Positions 43,401-50,779 of a DNA stretch of 64,000 bases are shown here, one piece after another. The stretch comes from Pectobacterium wasabiae CFBP 3304. GTDB taxonomy: Bacteria; Pseudomonadota; Gammaproteobacteria; Enterobacterales; Enterobacteriaceae. The translations under genes and the position numbers were made by a program. Below the pieces are notes generated by a model that saw nothing but the letters and a program-made list of their open reading frames with translations, was not told where the DNA came from and ran no database searches. Within the stretch, counting starts at the first letter, position 1, and each line of letters opens with the position of its first letter. The stretch covers positions 4,216,001-4,280,000 of the forward strand of contig NZ_CP015750.1 in the NCBI RefSeq assembly GCF_001742185.1, written 5' to 3'.

Positions 43401-44931
43401 GCAGCACTTCCCAGGGGCGATGCGCTTCACCTGAAGGTGTGGCAGGCAATCGACGAACGGGAGTGTTCGCATCAACTAAACACCACTGACTTCCATCCCG
43501 CGTTAGTTCGCATACCCACAGATGGTACAACGTTACCCAGTGGAACCAGGCATTATTGTTGCGTAAAGCTCTACGCACACCATCCGAAATTGCCGCTTTT
43601 TCCGCATCCCTGGCGTGAATAAGCGACATAAGAGAGGCAAGCGCTTTCGGTAATAGCGGCAACGTTCCCTGAGTAGCAAGACAGCGGTTCCATTCCTGAA
43701 CCAGTTGTTCCTGGCCTGGAGAATCTGGGGCATTGAATAACGGCGTGGCGCTGGTGAGTGTAGCCAGCCCCTGGATACCCACTCGCCCGGCATCGATGAA
43801 AAAGTAACCGTGCAGAATAATTTGATACGAGTACTGACCAGAAATAGAGAATGTTTGTTTCTGCGCATGCTGCGCGGTGTCCTGCTCACCCAAAGGTAAA
43901 AACACCGCCCATTCCACCGCCAGCGTTGCCTCTCCTTCTGGTACTTTCTCCGCCAGCATCACCACAGCGGCATGAGGCAGCGCTTTATCCGCAGTCTTCT
44001 TACCTTCTCGTGAATAACTGAATGGCCAGGCGCGTTGTGATTTCAGGGCAGAAAACTCAGGAGCATTCAGCAAAACCTCATGCCCGACGTAGAATTTTTG
44101 CTGAGGGTCCGGCAATCCAGCACGCTGAACGGTAATGTGGCCTTGCCATTCCCCAGCACCATTAAGATTGGTAAATTGTGGGCGAGTTGCCTTTTCAGGC
44201 AGCGAGATATGTATTTGACGCTGATACCCCTGCCCTGTTTTCACGACCAGCTCAATGTCCTGCAAGGTTTTCATCAGCGGTAACAGGCTGGCGAGCTTAT
44301 CCCCGAGTCCCGGGTCTGAAATAAAATCAGGCACCTCATAACGATAGTCTTCGCCGACAATAATAAAGTTTTCATCATCCTGGCGCGCCTGATAGATACT
44401 CTCTGAACGCAGCGGAACCCAGACAACGAAATAATCATCACACGCATTTTGGGTAATTGCGCGGACTTCATCCTCAATACGAACTTTATCCTGCTCGCTC
44501 ACCTCGGCCCAAGAAGATCTGTAACTGTCCCAGGGGTTAAAAACGTCTGATTTGGCCGAAGCAGTATGCCAGTCAAAGGACTGGTAAAAAAATACTTCAC
44601 CGAGATGGAACAGGCTTTTCATACCGAGCCCAAATTTCCCCACCGCATTTTCATCACCCGGTTTAGTGCCAATGCCAATGGAGAGGATCCCCTCTACATC
44701 TTCGAGTGTCAGCGGCGCATTATTGATAAAGAAAAGCGCGGGATCGCCCAATAAAGGGTGATCTGCCCCAGCAATACCAGGGCTCCAGCCAAAGATTAAT
44801 GATGACGCTTGTGCGTCATCTGCGTTTTGCACAATTTCTTTCAGAACAGGGAAGCCATTTTTATAACGGTCTTTTAAATTCGCAGCGATAATCGCAATAT
44901 CGTTGAGCGGCGTGGAGTGCGCTTTAGCCAT
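37423..44931 (-). CDS. Giant protein with two sacsin/Hsp90-type (GHKL) ATP-binding modules
   Basis: The product has about 2,502 residues. The start at 44931 (MAKAHSTPLND) follows AGAGG by 6 bp; the frame is open 48 bp further up without a ribosome site. Module 1 (about residues 1-250) has the GHKL motifs LKEIVQNADDAQ, FFINNAPL and VGKFGLGMKSLFHLGE. Module 2 (about 1550-1750) repeats them as ELFQNADDAVEEL, LSFFNWG and VTGKFGLGFKSCLLVSD. NADDA is typical of sacsin-like proteins, whose N-terminus is Hsp90-like. The roughly 1,300 residues between the modules and 750 after them are helical with no known domain. No nuclease motif is evident. ATP-driven clamping with the coupled helicase is a reasonable guess, not shown. 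Confidence 0.88.
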   Translation of the reverse strand: MAKAHSTPLNDIAIIAANLKDRYKNGFPVLKEIVQNADDAQASSLIFGWSPGIAGADHPLLGDPALFFINNAPLTLEDVEGILSIGIGTKPGDENAVGKFGLGMKSLFHLGEVFFYQSFDWHTASAKSDVFNPWDSYRSSWAEVSEQDKVRIEDEVRAITQNACDDYFVVWVPLRSESIYQARQDDENFIIVGEDYRYEVPDFISDPGLGDKLASLLPLMKTLQDIELVVKTGQGYQRQIHISLPEKATRPQFTNLNGAGEWQGHITVQRAGLPDPQQKFYVGHEVLLNAPEFSALKSQRAWPFSYSREGKKTADKALPHAAVVMLAEKVPEGEATLAVEWAVFLPLGEQDTAQHAQKQTFSISGQYSYQIILHGYFFIDAGRVGIQGLATLTSATPLFNAPDSPGQEQLVQEWNRCLATQGTLPLLPKALASLMSLIHARDAEKAAISDGVRRALRNNNAWFHWVTLYHLWVCELTRDGSQWCLVDANTPVRRLPATPSGEAHRPWEVLPALESLGVTHRFIDETQQNIYNEFKSKWQLSEIQVLLHSVPEMVFTSLKLTNYLNQLLKELPIQSDSFVLDLIALLRKTLFSVPLVELSRNQAAIGELMAFIRPTWRYRIAIDRQEQALWETLGRTAMDRLLVPAFLDNSKEPASASLNWETVGSLLQAMQKQASASDNFEKLVRDFIGKLSSPDRQELYRRFDTLKVFKVSQPTGISYLETRCHLLELKQKRRIFKLGGSANFGMGLSALLQQALLEKEIVLITNDINQTLFGGSEYSEAKECDSEGVIHLLELHPRLDSPTKRIDLLNKMAADGDKFSAGDRLVYRYLMHGNSDDTGEAELWKAGKAHPVWAKILSDADSEQVKWTIISPEIEQNLGLTPGFEKALRLDSVTPDHVIHRFKESLEYLEFDDLSAEDAEEVLMHIGRSMGETMWRQMALHRREGKEGYISLDDRCFLRGGRIELPTELNDNVTFIQPASQPEMQDQQRKYLTMVNAEHAVMLALSGPNPERYCDFILQLLMQPTNDLSSERAFNNLRRQKWLLHRGVAMAPENILDISAADYPEIAKLTEATPLIALLEDIALPDEANCALSSLVVRGKAAFYKALTVAGTLPLYAIGSSLRLTDTIILQASDRSYAFESFDGWLLLIECLKGAESLEGNEAINALSFSHPVTDKIVASYRHLVDSMNPTQSGELRKALLSTLCHTHSDPASVLRSIPLRTAADTWALATNLCYGVTGAERSAVLHDDDWAYLSPWLQANDLSVDSTESEGHLSHVEHSANVLREYFAPWERWVPRKAIAALLALLAGNRKVHKLCESYLGLQSYALFVNELSQDSKPLTNHDAHFAELTLLQCIEKYAFAVKVYEENTLQVHSLFQERLTVALATDLDTIFVGQHGYAFYTGQAPQIFIRRFSPDQYTPQQLLAILKRSTSWLQEGIYLQKARLDTLWQSFEQAEQLDVNIARVTILNSIVERLKTLGLKNSQLNVLMRAYESELHSLAESSDGKLLHSSRLTEIVYDIANAIQDRPELQAEILTAVRKRIEDAQYQPSSVPFELFQNADDAVEELFKLDSDARHERVHQKFMVKEQNGGLSFFNWGREINRFQSVKNEQVENVHDGYKNDLKKMLALYQSDKEQGVTGKFGLGFKSCLLVSDHPYLLSGRLATKIAGGIVPESCDAESYKQLNQLTESAATNGLSPTLVYLPLRQHMQAEVVLKDFTLYAGLLSLYARNLCQIVIDEHEWRWEPVQYARIPGLSLGKVMLPNGKGAQSPVRVVVYQTEIDDERCHLVFQVTRRGLRSFDTHIPRLWNLSPLMSDTRQGFLINAGFEVDIGRRQLAIEADRNRGIIQKAGAKVHSLLELLWWETEHNWEELVVEWELSPELTHTQFWESFWDVMSTGISNDINAMENEKLLQQLYESENGIMSFYRSYPALPNGFKEQAAGLITWSDRVRSADELVSRLASSLIHLPAFQALHSAQCLVADTTGSKLKVESKLSLESLISSSLPDKQGVDIQHLSPRDAEKLAVVFNEEFDKRLGELTGWQDKIEAFRKQLINLHVQTQAGSTRPISQILLGNTPCAEKNERMISGFAPTDAIISSSYSKQACEFIVYCKRRSQGYVFEDLVKWAKRKGLAADNQKRQAFCRFLIEGLEGEKLAGMLMEEIPPDWLLELKLRPGAFPADWHWSNNDIASLLQGRLLTNIDRTKAWEREIRETPEEYEPLVTPGEAVQKIHTWWERNQQEELVKYNARLYPEGWFDWEALRNASDDQRSRLALLKLLYLGSCQTIGRTQEEQHSAAIEYFEDKGWWETFINPDAAQQWLDVMDNYLEDSLYGDTYRIWLQILPLYRFSKHLDSYRKLLDMSEAFLEDIGDLLRPASSFNLSGTGVGTVVPELRATLGTGVNFIFRELVRNNVFIDSSIHRYCFSAPERVRRLLLAMEFDEMDVKQSTASDSLLLWTFFREHLGEEDATFNHCFDIPLRILTSEGKRSLRIEIFGQDPLDYV

Positions 44932-44934
44932 CAT

Positions 44935-45128
44935 TAACCTCTGTGTGCAATTTACGCCCCTCGGTAGGACGTTAAACACTGCCAGCTCACTCCCTGTGAG
45001 CTGGCTGTCACTAGCAGAGCGCTAGCGTAAAAACAGGCTGGCGCGACTCTTCCTTGCGCGTCTCGATAGGGCTCTAACTGTGAAGAAATGACAAAAGACC
45101 TTTTCAGGCCTTTTGTCAGGGTGGGATT
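44935..45128 (-). other. Structured untranslated region before the giant ATPase gene
   Basis: Three hairpins lie here. One has stem GCCAGCTCAC (44981-44990) with GTGAGCTGGC (44996-45005), another is CTAGC/GCTAG just beside it (about 45012-45026), and a third is TGACAAAAG (45089-45097) with CTTTTGTCA (45110-45118). None has a strong T-run on the minus strand. They may act as an mRNA processing or attenuation site within the operon, or mark an old insertion scar. Confidence 0.5.
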
Positions 45129-45518
45129 TTACACTCGCCCATCCCAGTTTTTAAAATAGAGTTTTAATTTTTCGACGGTATGACACCATTTCGGCGCGGT
45201 AGGTTTACAGACGGTATTTTGATTACCGAAGAATCCGACCCCGTTAACCACCTCTTGTTCACTGAGAATTCCCAGCCATTTCTCTGGAACAAAATACTCT
45301 AACTTATCGAGGTCATCCGCATTTCGATGATATAGTTAGCTACACTCAAGCACATCCATCGTCCGCTTGATCTCCTCCCTGAAAAAGACGAGGATGAAAA
45401 ATCCGCCACTGTTCTTATTTGTCGGAGGATATTTAGCCATTTCATAAACAGCAATAAAAGAAATCCTCAATGCAATATCTGTTGGAAAAGATATTTTATA
45501 TGAAGAAGAGTTGTGCAC
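45129..45518 (-). pseudogene. Small island gene with an in-frame stop codon (about 129 codons)
   Basis: From a GTG at 45518 the frame reads 60 codons (VHNSSSYKISFPTDIALRI, ending TMDVLECS), then a TAA at 45336-45338. It continues in the same frame for 68 codons (LYHRNADDLDKLEYFVPEKW up to LKLYFKNWDGRV) to a stop at 45129-45131. The second half has convincing protein composition, so one nonsense mutation probably split a real gene. Neither half matches a family I know. It lies between the coiled-coil gene and the giant ATPase gene, in the same direction. Its upstream end has no clear ribosome site, so the true start may differ. Confidence 0.55.
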
Positions 45519-45527
45519 GCGGGTTCT

Positions 45528-46265
45528 TTATAGAAAGTACTTAACTATAAACAGTGCGGTCACGCTTATCAGGATAAGCGTATTCGCTATGGAGAATCCA
45601 GCGGCAAGCTTACCCCAGCGACTATTTGTCCGAAAATCTGCACGTTGTTCATCTTCTAAGGTGAGAAACTGTCGATGCAGCGACTTATTCTGTTCCGTAA
45701 GTGACGCCAGCGTCACGTTTTGCTCTTGCATTTCGGCCAGAGTAGCAGTGAACCGTTGTTTCTGAAGGACCTCCTGCTGCTGGTTTAACACTGCATTCTG
45801 TTCTGTCAACACGGAGTATTGCGCTTGGAGTTCAGCGCTCTGATGAAACAACTGTTCCTGGATCCGTTGCAGTTGCTCGCCTTGTTCCTTATGACGCTTA
45901 CTACTTAGTTGCTGGAGTATATCTTGCAGAGCAGCGGTGTCCGTTCGGTTCTGTGCCAAACTATTCAGCAAAGAACGATAATGTGTTTGGGCATCAGCTT
46001 TAGCATCATTCAGTTCACGAGTCTGTTCGCCAAGAGTGTCGGATATCGTATCAAGCAATCCGCTCACGTTTTTAAATTCAGCGACAAATTTTCGGTCGAG
46101 ATTAAAGAGTTTGTCATTACTGTCGTCAATACTCTTCTTCTGCACACCCAGTTCACGTCGCAAATGCTCTAAAAACAGCTCCTGCACCAGTTGGTCCAGT
46201 AACTGCTCATCGCTGGACACTTCCGCGACAGCAAGATTTTTATTCAACTTTAGTGCTCTCCTCAT
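45528..46265 (-). CDS. Coiled-coil protein with a C-terminal membrane anchor
   Basis: The 245-residue product is almost wholly helical. Residues about 75-205 form a long Gln/Leu-rich coiled coil (for example LQRIQEQLFHQSAELQAQY, and NAVLNQQQEVLQKQ). One hydrophobic helix at about 222-243 (FSIANTLILISVTALFIV) ends with the short tail KYFL, so it is tail-anchored with the coil in the cytoplasm. No family is recognised. It overlaps the end of the second GTPase gene by 26 bases. A TTG start 15 bases downstream, behind GAGGAG, is an alternative. It may link the GTPases to the inner membrane. Confidence 0.75.
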   Translation of the reverse strand: MRRALKLNKNLAVAEVSSDEQLLDQLVQELFLEHLRRELGVQKKSIDDSNDKLFNLDRKFVAEFKNVSGLLDTISDTLGEQTRELNDAKADAQTHYRSLLNSLAQNRTDTAALQDILQQLSSKRHKEQGEQLQRIQEQLFHQSAELQAQYSVLTEQNAVLNQQQEVLQKQRFTATLAEMQEQNVTLASLTEQNKSLHRQFLTLEDEQRADFRTNSRWGKLAAGFSIANTLILISVTALFIVKYFL

Positions 46266-48117
46266 CTAAGGACTTTACGTAGTCAAAATCATTCTTTAAC
46301 GCTCTATACATCAGCACCCAAGCGAGACGCTCGCTGCGTGTAATATTCGGTTTTTTAGCGTTGCATTCGATTTCACGCGCTCGAGTATTTTTCGCCGAAA
46401 CAATGACTTTCGAAAAGTTTTTACTCTCTTTATATCTCTGAAAATAAAGAGTTAACGATACGCCTAACTCCTGCTTGATCTGGAAGAGTCTTGACTGCGT
46501 GTGCACCATTTTTTTCGACAATTGTTCAACGATACGCACCAGTCGGCACGCTGCCCGCTCGTTTTTGGCTATCTTATTGTTCAAGGCGCGCTCTTCGGCA
46601 CCAAACTTAACCTTGATTCGTTCGTGGAAAATATACGTTAAGCAGTTTGCGTCTTTAAAGCCTGCCTCTTCTATCTCATACTGATCATTCTGACGTGTTT
46701 TCTCTCGAAAATAGGTCTCAAACAAGTAGCCGTTTAGTCTTTTTAAGACCCGCTCTAGATTGGGCATCTCCGGTACTCTTTCAAGTGGAAGCTGGTAGAT
46801 TTCCAGCAGATCGTTCCAGCGTTTGGTATTTGTTTCACGAGATGCATAAATTTGAGACTTAAGATAACCGAGAGATGATTGCGAAATTATTTGAAACGCA
46901 TTCGAATGTTCACGAAAATCTGTACTCAACGCGTCCTCACGTTTTTGTAATAGTGCTTGCAGCTTTACTTGTAACCTCAGGTGATTATCTCTATTACTGC
47001 TGACCCGTTTCTCGTACATATCAACATATTCCCCCAGCCGAGAGAGCTGTTTTTGCAGCAATGCGTTTTCCGTCTCGTAAAGCTCTTTTTCGACAGCTAT
47101 CTGCTGTTTAATGATATGTGGCAGCGCGTATCCCGAACGTAAGCGTGATAATGGGTTCGATGCCTGGTGCAGAGAGTCGAGTAAATCTTGCAATACATCT
47201 CGCCGCAAATCACGGCACTGGCGGGCAAACTCGTCATCTTTGGCATTGATTGCCAGCCAAGAATGACCGCACTCCACGGGGTAAATCAGTTCACTGATGC
47301 TTTCAGGCAAGCCCAGATCCATGGTATTAATCTGTTGAAGCAAAAATATCCGCATTGCTTTTTTATCAAACCGTTTTTGTTTGATAAAACGCTGGAGTGT
47401 GGCATCTGAATAAGCACGGGTCAGTACAATCTTGTAGCGGTGGCGTTGCCAGTGCCAGTCGTTCAGCAGAGCATTGTCTAACTCTTCCGGCTTAAGGAAG
47501 GCCAACGCATCAGCCTTGCCGGTCAGCAGTACCACATCGGCAGAAGCAAGATATCGGCTGGCAAGCATGTTGACATAATACTGCTCGTTGGCGTTGGTTG
47601 AGTGAGTTCCAGGTAAATCACGGATCAGCAACTGGGCACTGCTCTGTAACTTCGGATCAAAAAAACGGCGCGGCAGGAAAACATCCACACTATCGAATTC
47701 ACGCTCGCCCTGCTCCACAGCCTGACGAAAATCTGCAAAAATGACTTTCGCCTCCTTGTCACTAAACCGAGTTGCACCGTACTCCCTATGGCTGAAATAC
47801 CAGAAGTCATCTTTCGCCATGCGATAGCGATAGGTGCGAGCCGTGGACATTGTGCCCAGCCCCTGCTCGCCGCGTAGCAAAGTATTGAGCTCGGTGAAGC
47901 AGTCATCACGAATACCCAGCAGGGTCAGGATTAATGAGGTTTTACCTACTTGGGCCGGACCGTACAGGATCACTGAAACCTGCCTATTGGCATTGTCTGC
48001 CGACTGGATCAACCTCTGTGCGTCAAATTTTTGTAGAAACGTGACAAAACTCTCTTCCGCCCACAGATAACGCTCCTGGCAAAGATCAGCCCAGGATTTT
48101 TCGGAAGTGAGTTTCAT
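46240..48117 (-). CDS. Dynamin-like large GTPase (second of a pair)
   Basis: The 625-residue product starts at 48117 (MKLTSEKSWADL), with AAAGGAAG upstream; a longer frame lies inside the previous gene. G1 is LYGPAQVGKTSL (52-62), a switch-1 Thr lies near STARTYRY (about 91-98), G3 is IRDLPGT (166-171) and a G4-like motif is LLTGKADAL (197-205). The C-terminal two thirds are long helices and coiled coils (MYEKRVSSNRDNHLRLQVKL), as in the stalk of dynamin-like proteins. No membrane helix is seen, but the partner upstream has one. Its start overlaps the first GTPase gene by 32 bases, so the two are probably made as a pair. Confidence 0.82.
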   Translation of the reverse strand: MKLTSEKSWADLCQERYLWAEESFVTFLQKFDAQRLIQSADNANRQVSVILYGPAQVGKTSLILTLLGIRDDCFTELNTLLRGEQGLGTMSTARTYRYRMAKDDFWYFSHREYGATRFSDKEAKVIFADFRQAVEQGEREFDSVDVFLPRRFFDPKLQSSAQLLIRDLPGTHSTNANEQYYVNMLASRYLASADVVLLTGKADALAFLKPEELDNALLNDWHWQRHRYKIVLTRAYSDATLQRFIKQKRFDKKAMRIFLLQQINTMDLGLPESISELIYPVECGHSWLAINAKDDEFARQCRDLRRDVLQDLLDSLHQASNPLSRLRSGYALPHIIKQQIAVEKELYETENALLQKQLSRLGEYVDMYEKRVSSNRDNHLRLQVKLQALLQKREDALSTDFREHSNAFQIISQSSLGYLKSQIYASRETNTKRWNDLLEIYQLPLERVPEMPNLERVLKRLNGYLFETYFREKTRQNDQYEIEEAGFKDANCLTYIFHERIKVKFGAEERALNNKIAKNERAACRLVRIVEQLSKKMVHTQSRLFQIKQELGVSLTLYFQRYKESKNFSKVIVSAKNTRAREIECNAKKPNITRSERLAWVLMYRALKNDFDYVKSLDEESTKVE

Positions 48118-50173
48118 ACAATTTTGCTTCCTTTTGTGCGGCAACAAGATTTTTAATGGCAAGCGTCAAGGCGCTTCGATTTGCCAGGGCATCCGTTTCG
48201 CCAAATATTTGCTTCAGGTTATACGCAATATAATCACGCAATTCGCCAATCATCTCCTTATAATTGCCAATAACGGTCTGTTCGTTATGGAATGACAATT
48301 CCTCCATCACACGACGAATGTAATAAATCTGCGCTTTATCGCTGTCGCGAATAACTCCTGTTAGTTGATAGATGCCATAAGCCACGCTTGCTACCAATGC
48401 CGCTTTACCTACCAGCGCTAGCGGAGCGAATCCCCCCTCGGTATTTGGCGTGCTCTTACCGTCTACAGTTCCATCTGCCGCATCAGCACCCAAAAACGCC
48501 ATCATGGCTGTTTTAATAGGATGGTACTGTTCTCTGCTCGAAAAGAGCGCATCAAAAATTTGTTTAGGCTGGATCTCCTCTGCCAGTTGGGTTGTGCAGG
48601 CCGGGTCAAGATGCATTGCCAACCTAGTACGAGCGTTTTCCAGCATTAAAGCAGGCATAATCTCCAGCGCCGCAGCGAGTTTTTTAGGCGGCGGTGCTTG
48701 ATGAGCGCCGCCCGGCTTTTTGAGCAGTGTATACAAACCCGTCATCAGGTCAGGATCCATTATTGAGTACTCTGCTTGTTTATCCTGAACCAGATACCCC
48801 ATTCTCCCGACTGCGCTGCCCGGTAATAGTTGCTGATTTTCAACGACAGGCAATAGCCCCTTGGCACGCAGCACCCGGGTATTCACAGACGTCAGTGCGT
48901 CGAAATTATGTTCGTGAATACTGATGTTTTCGTACTGTCTATTCCAAGCATCTATAATACGTTGACTGCGCTCATCATCCACTTCTATGCCGCGAAACGA
49001 CAGTCGGCGGGCGAAAATTTTGAGGTTTTTTTGAAAACCTACCTCTTCTCTTTTATAGCTTTTTTCACAGTACTTAAGCGCATCAGTAAAGTGCTGACGG
49101 GTCTCCTTTTTGATCGCTTCACGTAATTTTTGCTCATGGGTGGAGGCTGATTCATCGAAAACGTCTAGGATCTCATCCACTATGGATTCGTGATGCTGCT
49201 GTGTATCCGCCAATATCTTCAGATTATTGATTATTTCGGCCACGTCTTCGCGGATAAGTCCCATGAAGTTATCTAGTGCAATTGCTTCAGATACCGCACT
49301 GCTGGTGAGCTTATTGATGACTGTGTCACGTAGTGCATCAATCCAGATGTCGTTATTACCAGAACCAGTAGCTACGATATCCTCTTTTTTCATCCCAACA
49401 TTGGGGAAAACACGTTCAGCGGCACTGGTTTTGAGCTGTTTGATTTCATGTTCTCCGAGCATCTCTGTTTTGCTGATGACCACCACTGGGCCGCGTTCCT
49501 TGAAGTTATCTCGCAAATCTTGCAGCACTGCGGATTTGCTGTCATTGGCTAAGAGAGAGGGATCGGTCACGAACATGACACCACGGGCGTTAACCAATAC
49601 GTGGCGCATCATATCCTGCCAGAGATAGTTTTTACTTGTGGCTACCTCATAGCCCGGCAACAGCGCCCAAGTCACTTGCTCATTGATGAACGAGTTTTTT
49701 TTACTGATCAGCAATTTAGGGTAGAGCAGTTTAAAGCCCGCTTTTTCATAACGACGAATACTGCTCCAATCGCGAAGCAGACTTTGAAGTTGCTCCCCAC
49801 CCTCGCCCTTTTGCGGAGCAATTTCGCCTGTTTTAAGGTTTAGGCACTGATAGACAACTTGTGGAAAATCGGAGGGATCGCCATCCACCTGTTCGATAAA
49901 AAGCGGTACCTGTTCGCCACGACCCGGATTGGCATCTAACCATTCATCATCAATACCAAGGATCGCTTTCGCCAAGGTTGTTTTACCTGCCCCTTGCATA
50001 CCTGCGATGGCGTAAATGGATTCTTGCTGCAAAAGTACTGTCAACTCCACCTGCCGCAGAACATCAGTAATGTGATCGACATTTTCTGTTTCTTCATTGT
50101 GCTCAATCGAGAGCTCCAGCGCAGTAAGTAACGCGCGACGAAGATTATGCAACGTATTGATATTAATTGACAT
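48086..50173 (-). CDS. Dynamin-like GTPase with a hydrophobic membrane segment (first gene of the island operon)
   Basis: The 695-residue product starts at 50173 (MSININTLHNL), where AGGAAGG lies 7 bp upstream; the longer frame has no ribosome site. The G1 loop is AIAGMQGAGKTTLAKA (55-70). A G3-type LLPGYE is at 171-176, and a G4-like VVISKTEML at 231-239. A long helical stalk follows, with one hydrophobic stretch at about 582-605 (FAPLALVGKAALVASVAYG) resembling the membrane-inserting paddle of bacterial dynamin-like proteins, then helices returning to the C-terminus. Bacterial dynamin pairs such as LeoA/LeoBC (Eleos defence) are the closest known idea, but I cannot assign it to them. The promoter must lie in 50174-50681. 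Confidence 0.82.
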   Translation of the reverse strand: MSININTLHNLRRALLTALELSIEHNEETENVDHITDVLRQVELTVLLQQESIYAIAGMQGAGKTTLAKAILGIDDEWLDANPGRGEQVPLFIEQVDGDPSDFPQVVYQCLNLKTGEIAPQKGEGGEQLQSLLRDWSSIRRYEKAGFKLLYPKLLISKKNSFINEQVTWALLPGYEVATSKNYLWQDMMRHVLVNARGVMFVTDPSLLANDSKSAVLQDLRDNFKERGPVVVISKTEMLGEHEIKQLKTSAAERVFPNVGMKKEDIVATGSGNNDIWIDALRDTVINKLTSSAVSEAIALDNFMGLIREDVAEIINNLKILADTQQHHESIVDEILDVFDESASTHEQKLREAIKKETRQHFTDALKYCEKSYKREEVGFQKNLKIFARRLSFRGIEVDDERSQRIIDAWNRQYENISIHEHNFDALTSVNTRVLRAKGLLPVVENQQLLPGSAVGRMGYLVQDKQAEYSIMDPDLMTGLYTLLKKPGGAHQAPPPKKLAAALEIMPALMLENARTRLAMHLDPACTTQLAEEIQPKQIFDALFSSREQYHPIKTAMMAFLGADAADGTVDGKSTPNTEGGFAPLALVGKAALVASVAYGIYQLTGVIRDSDKAQIYYIRRVMEELSFHNEQTVIGNYKEMIGELRDYIAYNLKQIFGETDALANRSALTLAIKNLVAAQKEAKLYETHFRKILG

Positions 50174-50681
50174 GCTAAGACCTTCCTGATCGTTAATATG
50201 CAGTGTTAAGACACGCTTTCGTTTTGACCTACTATACCCGATTTCCACTTGGTATAACTTAGCAATCAGGTATTTGATGTATATTTCCTTTTAGACGTGC
50301 GCCTGGTGTGTGGCACCTTGTCCAGAGAGTCATGCTCAGTGCGTTGTTGATCTTAGGGGCAGCAACCATATGAGAAATTTTGCTATCTCAGCCTCACTTA
50401 GCATGTGGATACCACGAACGTTTGTAAGTTTCATTCAGGTTAAGAGTAGGCACATGATACCCAGCTATATCATGCTGAATAAGTACGCGAGGGATAAATC
50501 CGTGCAATCAGATAAAGGAGCCACAAGGTAACAATATGATTTATATTGCATTATAGGGATTAAGTCTAATAAGTTTGCATTACAGATGCGAACAAAATCA
50601 AAGATGAGTATATCTGTGAGTATAAATAAAAAATATATATTTATTTATAATAAAAAAAAATGCATTAAATTATAAAACGCC
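50174..50681. other. Island right-end noncoding region, probable operon promoter
   Basis: This 500-bp stretch precedes the first GTPase gene and ends in a very AT-rich block (about 50580-50675) beside the right attachment site. No intact gene is seen. It is the only place for the promoter of the whole island operon. Confidence 0.5.
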
Positions 50682-50779
50682 GTTCAACGTCTAAATAGCT
50701 TCTGTTGTCTCACGCGCTCTCACAGTATCGCATGAAGACTAACAAATCCTTTAAAATCCACGCAATTGCGTGGATTTTT
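50682..50779 (+). repeat. Right attachment site (attR): second copy of the ychF 3' end and terminator
   Basis: It begins GTTCAACGTCTAA, like the end of ychF, and ends with a terminator stem AAAATCCACGCA/TGCGTGGATTTT (50753-50778). Without a gene in front of it, this copy has no role of its own except as a recombination scar. Confidence 0.85.

Noticed and set aside
45336..45338. Programmed stop-codon readthrough (or selenocysteine) at the in-frame stop
   Set aside because: The codon is TAA, not the TGA of selenocysteine, and no readthrough context is visible; mutation is the simpler account.
34766..50173. Assigning the island operon to Eleos, Tiamat, DISARM or another named system
   Set aside because: Single components resemble parts of these, but the gene set and sizes do not fit any as I know them, and no search could be run.
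50310..50531. Short plus-strand frame in the island's right end
   Set aside because: No ribosome site and no recognisable protein; it lies in the probable promoter region of the minus-strand operon.
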